Of a stretch of 64,000 nt of DNA, positions 60,250 through 64,000 are shown piece after piece. How positions within the stretch are numbered: the stretch's first letter is position 1; every line of letters begins with the position of its first letter. Location of the stretch: NCBI GenBank assembly GCA_029261995.1, contig JAJDAF010000064.1:124001-188000 (forward strand), read 5' to 3'. The notes beneath the pieces were generated by a model. It was not told the DNA's origin. It ran no database searches and worked only from the letters and a program-made list of their open reading frames with translations. Source of the stretch: Candidatus Zhuqueibacterota bacterium. GTDB lineage: Bacteria > Zhuqueibacterota > Zhuqueibacteria > Oceanimicrobiales > Oceanimicrobiaceae. The position numbers and the translations under genes are program-made.

Positions 60250-63234
60250 ATGATGAGTCCAAGACGCAAACAATTTCTTGTGCGGGCCGCGACTTGCATG
60301 CTGTTGTCCAGTTGCTGGTGCCCGGCTATCCTGGCGCAAGGGCTGTCCGTGTCCATCACGAGAATTGCCACCGCTGGTGACACGCTGCAGTTCAGCGACG
60401 GCGAGCGCAAAGTCGCGAACTTTCCTTATCCCGTCCTCACGGGCGTGGTTTCGGTGGCGGACGACCGATTCGGCGATCCTGTCACCGGGCTGGCCGACAC
60501 GGCCCGCTGGCTTTCCGGTGACGATCTGCGCAGCAATTGGCCGACCCTGCGGGAAAGCATTGCAGGCGCGCGCGGCAGCACCATCAACCCGGATTTGTAC
60601 AGCCAGATGCGTGGCCCGTGGATTCGGGAAGTCACCCGCCTGCAGTCGCGGCCAACCAGCACCATGCTGGTGGTCGATTTAAGCACGAGCATCAAAGCAG
60701 ATACGCTCAAGAACGTGAGAACGGGCCTCACGCGTTTCGTTTCCGGAATGCGTGACAACATCGACCGCGCCGGGCTGATGGGCTTTAGAGCAAATCAGGT
60801 CGAGATCTTCGGTACTCACACCTTCTCCAAACAGACTCTGGCCAGTTGGATCGCCGACTCCGTCAAACATGTTCGAGACCAAAAACGGGGCACGCCGCTC
60901 TACCGTGCCCTCCGCGACGCGGTTAACCTCACCAGTGTTGAGTCGCCTTCGCGGCTGCGGAGCATCATCGTTTACACTGACGGAGGCGACAACGAAAAAG
61001 GGGAAATCATCAACGGCGACACGGTCAAGGTCAGTATTCTGGAGGTGGTCAAAGAAGCCGAAACGCTCGCCATTCCAATCTATACGATCTGGCTCGGCAA
61101 TGTCAAGAACAAGACGGATTCCACTGCTCAGGATTCTCTGCGTTTCATTGCCGAAGCCACAAACGGCCGGTTCGTGCAAACCCGCGACGGCGCCGAGTTC
61201 GAGGACATCTACAAGAATCTATCGCAGTCGCTGCAGCATTATTACGCCATGGCGCATTTTGCGCCCGAGGCCTGCGGCGACCCCTCCGTTCGAACAATAG
61301 AAATTGAAGCCCGCGACCCTGACAGCGGCAAAAGTGGAACCGGGACCGCGCAATACACGGTCTCACTTCCCCTCCGGCAGAGCGATGTGTCTCTGACGCG
61401 CCCTGCCGCCACCGTACGAGCGACCTTTGGAGACACGCTGCACCAGACGTTTCGCGTGGTCAATGGCGGTCCGTCCACCGCCATCTTCATCGATGTGCGG
61501 GACAGTTTTCCTGAAGCCTTTTTGAGCTACGTGCCAAATTCGTCTTCTGTGCCGCCTGACTCAACCGCCGCCGGCGAACTTTATTGGAGTTTCGATTCTC
61601 TTGCAAGCGGCGCCTCCGTGGAAATCAAATATGATTTGGTGGCGCGACGGGACAGCACGCGCTCCGAAGCCGTTACGGTTGCTGACGTGGCCACGCTGGT
61701 AACCGTCTGCGATCCGGATTCAAGCAACAACCGCCGCAGGGTAGAAATCTCCATCGGTCCCAAAACCGAAAGCGATTTGCACCTGAGTTTGAGCGCCAGG
61801 CCCGACTCTGTTGAGCAGGGCGAGTTTTTCGAGTTCGAGCTTGTGGTTGAAAATTTGGGAACTGCCGGCGCCGGAGCGTTCACTGTCACTCAGTCGGTCA
61901 GCAGCCTGGCCCGGCTCACGGATTTTGCATTCCGACGGCCGCCTGAGAGGACTGAAGGCGAAACTCTGACCTGGAGCTTTGACACGCTGGCCGTCGGACA
62001 GAGCGATACGATTGGGTTTTCGGCGCGCGTTCCGGCCTGCCCTGAAATGCCGGAGCCTGCGCTCAACATAGCCACCAGAGCAACAGTCGAACTGCAGGAT
62101 GGCTCAACAGCCGATCCGGTCGAGGCTGAAGTCGTGATCTTACGCGGGCAGTGCTCGTCGGTCAATCTTAGCTTACGCCAGACCGCCAACCCAGCGCAAG
62201 TGCGGCAGGGTGAGCCTTTTTCTTTCTTTCTGGAGGTCAGCAACCGGAGCGGCTTCGATGCGGGGGCATTTACCGTCTTTGATGTCCTGCCTGCTGAGGT
62301 CAGCGTTGTGGCCACAAACTTCAATCCCAGCGGTGGGCTGGCTGCTGATACGCTGCGGTGGGATTTCTCGGACCTGAGATCCGACACCAGTCTGACCATT
62401 GAGATCACGGTTGAAGTAGCTTGCCAGCGCGAGTTAACGGGATTCCCGCTCGAGTTGCTCAACGCAGCATGGCTGGAGATCACCGAAGATGCGGATTTGA
62501 CGGACAATCAAAGCAGCGCAGGGGTTACGGTGACTGAATCTTGCCCGGATTTTGGCATTGAATACGAGTTGCGACTTGCCAAGCGCGTGTTGCCGGACAC
62601 AGTTTATTTTGGCCAACCGTTCCGCTATCAGCTTACCGTAACGAACGAGGGCCCTGATGCTACCGGAGAATTCCGAGTTTGGGACCTGCCGCCCGCTGAC
62701 CTGACACTGTCCGGATTTTCACCCGAGCCTCTGAGCTTGGTTGGCGATACGCTGAACTGGCGCTTTGACGGTCTTACCGCCGGTGACAGCATTTCGATTA
62801 GCTATGAAGCGATTTGGTCGGGTGCAGCACAAGATGCCAGCGCGCGAACTTTGAGCAATCTCGCCGCTGTAGTGGCTGAACGGGACATCGAGGTCTCGAA
62901 TAATACGCAAATCGTAGATGTTGCCCTGCGCGTGCTGACAGGTTGTCAAGATGGCCTTCTGCTTGACCGCAACGTGTTTCAGCCCGGGCAAGGGCAACCG
63001 CTTGAGATTCGTACGAAAGCACAGGCAACGAGTTCTTCCATCGCGATCTACGACATCACGGGCTATCGCGTCCGCAAGCTGGCAGGCGGTGCCGCGCAAA
63101 GCATTTTTCAGTGGGATGGCAGTACTGATGATGGGCAGCAGGCCGGCAGCGGCGTTTACTTGATTCTATTCCGCGGAAAGCTGTTGGACGGCGCCACGGT
63201 CGAATGTGATCAACGTGTGATTCTGGTGAGGTAG
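60250..63234 (+). CDS. Secreted VWA-domain protein with DUF11-like repeats
   Basis: 994-aa exported protein with a signal peptide (~10-30). Residues ~135-320 form a von Willebrand A domain with intact MIDAS DLSTS (143-147) and IVYTDGGDNEKG. From ~370 to ~890 come several DUF11/CARDB-like Ig modules (FRVVNGGPSTAIFIDVRD, FELVVENLGTAGAGAF, FFLEVSNRSGFDAGAF, YQLTVTNEGPDATGEF), each ~120-140 residues. The last ~90 residues are an FlgD/sorting-like module (IAIYDITGYRVRKLAGG ... SGVYLILFRG ... VILVR) without YPNPFN. Metal-dependent adhesion is the family expectation. One base separates its stop from the next gene's ATG. Confidence 0.88.
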   Translation: MMSPRRKQFLVRAATCMLLSSCWCPAILAQGLSVSITRIATAGDTLQFSDGERKVANFPYPVLTGVVSVADDRFGDPVTGLADTARWLSGDDLRSNWPTLRESIAGARGSTINPDLYSQMRGPWIREVTRLQSRPTSTMLVVDLSTSIKADTLKNVRTGLTRFVSGMRDNIDRAGLMGFRANQVEIFGTHTFSKQTLASWIADSVKHVRDQKRGTPLYRALRDAVNLTSVESPSRLRSIIVYTDGGDNEKGEIINGDTVKVSILEVVKEAETLAIPIYTIWLGNVKNKTDSTAQDSLRFIAEATNGRFVQTRDGAEFEDIYKNLSQSLQHYYAMAHFAPEACGDPSVRTIEIEARDPDSGKSGTGTAQYTVSLPLRQSDVSLTRPAATVRATFGDTLHQTFRVVNGGPSTAIFIDVRDSFPEAFLSYVPNSSSVPPDSTAAGELYWSFDSLASGASVEIKYDLVARRDSTRSEAVTVADVATLVTVCDPDSSNNRRRVEISIGPKTESDLHLSLSARPDSVEQGEFFEFELVVENLGTAGAGAFTVTQSVSSLARLTDFAFRRPPERTEGETLTWSFDTLAVGQSDTIGFSARVPACPEMPEPALNIATRATVELQDGSTADPVEAEVVILRGQCSSVNLSLRQTANPAQVRQGEPFSFFLEVSNRSGFDAGAFTVFDVLPAEVSVVATNFNPSGGLAADTLRWDFSDLRSDTSLTIEITVEVACQRELTGFPLELLNAAWLEITEDADLTDNQSSAGVTVTESCPDFGIEYELRLAKRVLPDTVYFGQPFRYQLTVTNEGPDATGEFRVWDLPPADLTLSGFSPEPLSLVGDTLNWRFDGLTAGDSISISYEAIWSGAAQDASARTLSNLAAVVAERDIEVSNNTQIVDVALRVLTGCQDGLLLDRNVFQPGQGQPLEIRTKAQATSSSIAIYDITGYRVRKLAGGAAQSIFQWDGSTDDGQQAGSGVYLILFRGKLLDGATVECDQRVILVR

Positions 63235-63235
63235 A

Positions 63236-64000
63236 ATGGCAGGACGACTCGGAAAATTTCTTCGAATTGGCGGCTTGGCTGCCCTGCTACTGGGCTTCGG
63301 CGCAAACAGTGCATTCACCCAGATGCGCGCCGGCGCCGCCTATTTGAAGTTGCTCCCCGGCACGCGCCAGCAGAATCTTGCCGGTAGCGTGACCGCGGGC
63401 CTGGACCAGCCGTACTCGCTCTACGCCAATCCGGCAGCCGCGGGGATCCTGCGCCACTGGCAATTTTCCACAAGCTACAACCGCTGGATCGCTGGTCTTT
63501 CGAACGCCTCTCTACTGACCGGTTTCCAGTTCAGACCGTGGCAAACGCGGGCAAGCGACCGCATCAACGTGGCTGCGGCGGTTAGCCGACAGTGGCTGGG
63601 TCAGTTCGATGCCACCGGCGGCTCAAGCGCATTCATCGATGCATCGGACTGGTGGGCAAGCGGCACGGTCGGACTTCCTTTTTACTTGTCCGGACATCAA
63701 GTTTCGCTGGGCGCTACTGCTCGATATTTCCAGAGCAATCTTGCCAGCTACCAGGCTTCTGCCCTCACGTTTGATTTTGGCTTTCTCTACCGGTCGCCAC
63801 GGTTCTGGCTTAAACGCTCGAGTGATTTCCGTGGCATCGTATCGCTTGGACTGGCCGTCAATCATCTGGGCAAAGATCTCACGTTTGTATCGCAAGCGAC
63901 ACCCCTGCCGAGGACCTGGCGAGCGGGTCTCTCAGCCAATCTCGGCAAACACGACGGCCTGCAAATTCAGTTGCTCGCTGATCTCAATCAAATCCGGGAT
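63236..64000 (+). CDS. PorV/PorQ-like outer-membrane protein (3' partial)
   Basis: At least 255 codons, running off the window. A signal peptide (~residues 10-25; LAALLLGFGANSAFTQ) precedes the PorV/PorQ signature: MRAGAAYLKLLPGTRQQNLAGS, then SLYANPAAAGIL. The remainder is beta-barrel-like (LPFYLSGHQVSLGATARYF, GIVSLGLAVNHLGKDLTF). PorV/PorQ proteins of the type IX pathway collect or anchor secreted cargo at the outer membrane. Immediate linkage to the VWA gene suggests that the VWA protein is its cargo or partner. Confidence 0.82.
   Translation, partial: MAGRLGKFLRIGGLAALLLGFGANSAFTQMRAGAAYLKLLPGTRQQNLAGSVTAGLDQPYSLYANPAAAGILRHWQFSTSYNRWIAGLSNASLLTGFQFRPWQTRASDRINVAAAVSRQWLGQFDATGGSSAFIDASDWWASGTVGLPFYLSGHQVSLGATARYFQSNLASYQASALTFDFGFLYRSPRFWLKRSSDFRGIVSLGLAVNHLGKDLTFVSQATPLPRTWRAGLSANLGKHDGLQIQLLADLNQIRD

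Noticed and set aside
1-64000. tRNA or rRNA genes
   Set aside because: No TTCGA-type T-arm with matching acceptor ends and no rRNA-like conserved blocks were found by eye.

Overview
The window looks like chromosome from a didermic FCB-group bacterium close to candidate phylum KSB1, Calditrichota or Ignavibacteria (inference). Four large secreted proteins end in a type IX-style C-terminal sorting domain with a YPNPFN or FPNPFN motif, and PorP/SprF-like and PorV/PorQ-like outer-membrane proteins are present. Unlike typical Bacteroidota, several promoters are classical sigma70 (TTGACA/TTGACT, 17-nt spacer, TATAAT/TATTAT) and Shine-Dalgarno sequences are strong. No rRNA, tRNA, CRISPR array, prophage or intact insertion sequence was found.

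Layout. 1-7.5 kb (+): a PorP/SprF-like barrel, an ExbB-type channel with an Ig-like tail, two ExbD proteins, a TonB-like Pro-rich membrane protein, a TPR lipoprotein and an unknown secreted protein. This reads as a proton-motive-force envelope machine. 7.7-13.6 kb (-): two exported sorting-tail proteins, a FG-GAP/seven-fold Ig-like repeat protein and a HELLH metalloprotease. 13.8-20.1 kb (-): ArsR regulator, Memo-family protein, YgfZ, an 80-aa protein, RNase Z, EamA transporter, ferredoxin and an apparently self-regulated TetR protein. 20.3-23.3 kb (+): a 7TM-DISM/LytS-type histidine kinase, its LytTR regulator and a small secreted NTF2-like protein. 23.3-27.3 kb (-): a YCF48-like sorting-tail protein, Era and ProS, the last with an attenuator-like leader.

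27.5-33.1 kb (+): a FadL/PorV-like barrel followed by two paralogous STAND-type ATPases. One crosses the inner membrane with periplasmic TPR and Ig-like parts; the other is fused to a Ser/Thr protein kinase. This is the most novel-looking signalling unit. 33.1-36.2 kb: QueD, HtpX, a small terminal-inverted-repeat element, and remnants of a TPR gene and an ATP-dependent DNA ligase. 36.3-45.7 kb (-): a surface-glycan cluster (two GT39-like and one GT87-like glycosyltransferase fused to a beta-propeller, a flippase, a B12-binding radical SAM enzyme, a D-threonine-aldolase-like enzyme), with a promoter at its head. 45.8-51.8 kb: a beta-helix lipoprotein, a 57-aa membrane microprotein with its own terminator, and a giant Lhr helicase.

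52-64 kb: a subtilase with sorting tail, ribosomal protein S21, a probable PPi-dependent phosphofructokinase, a ten-unit kinesin-light-chain-like TPR protein, a nucleoside-deoxyribosyltransferase-like/coiled-coil/DUF1566 protein, and a VWA-DUF11 exported protein followed by a PorV/PorQ-like protein cut by the window end. Assignments rest on reading motifs by eye; no database search was run.
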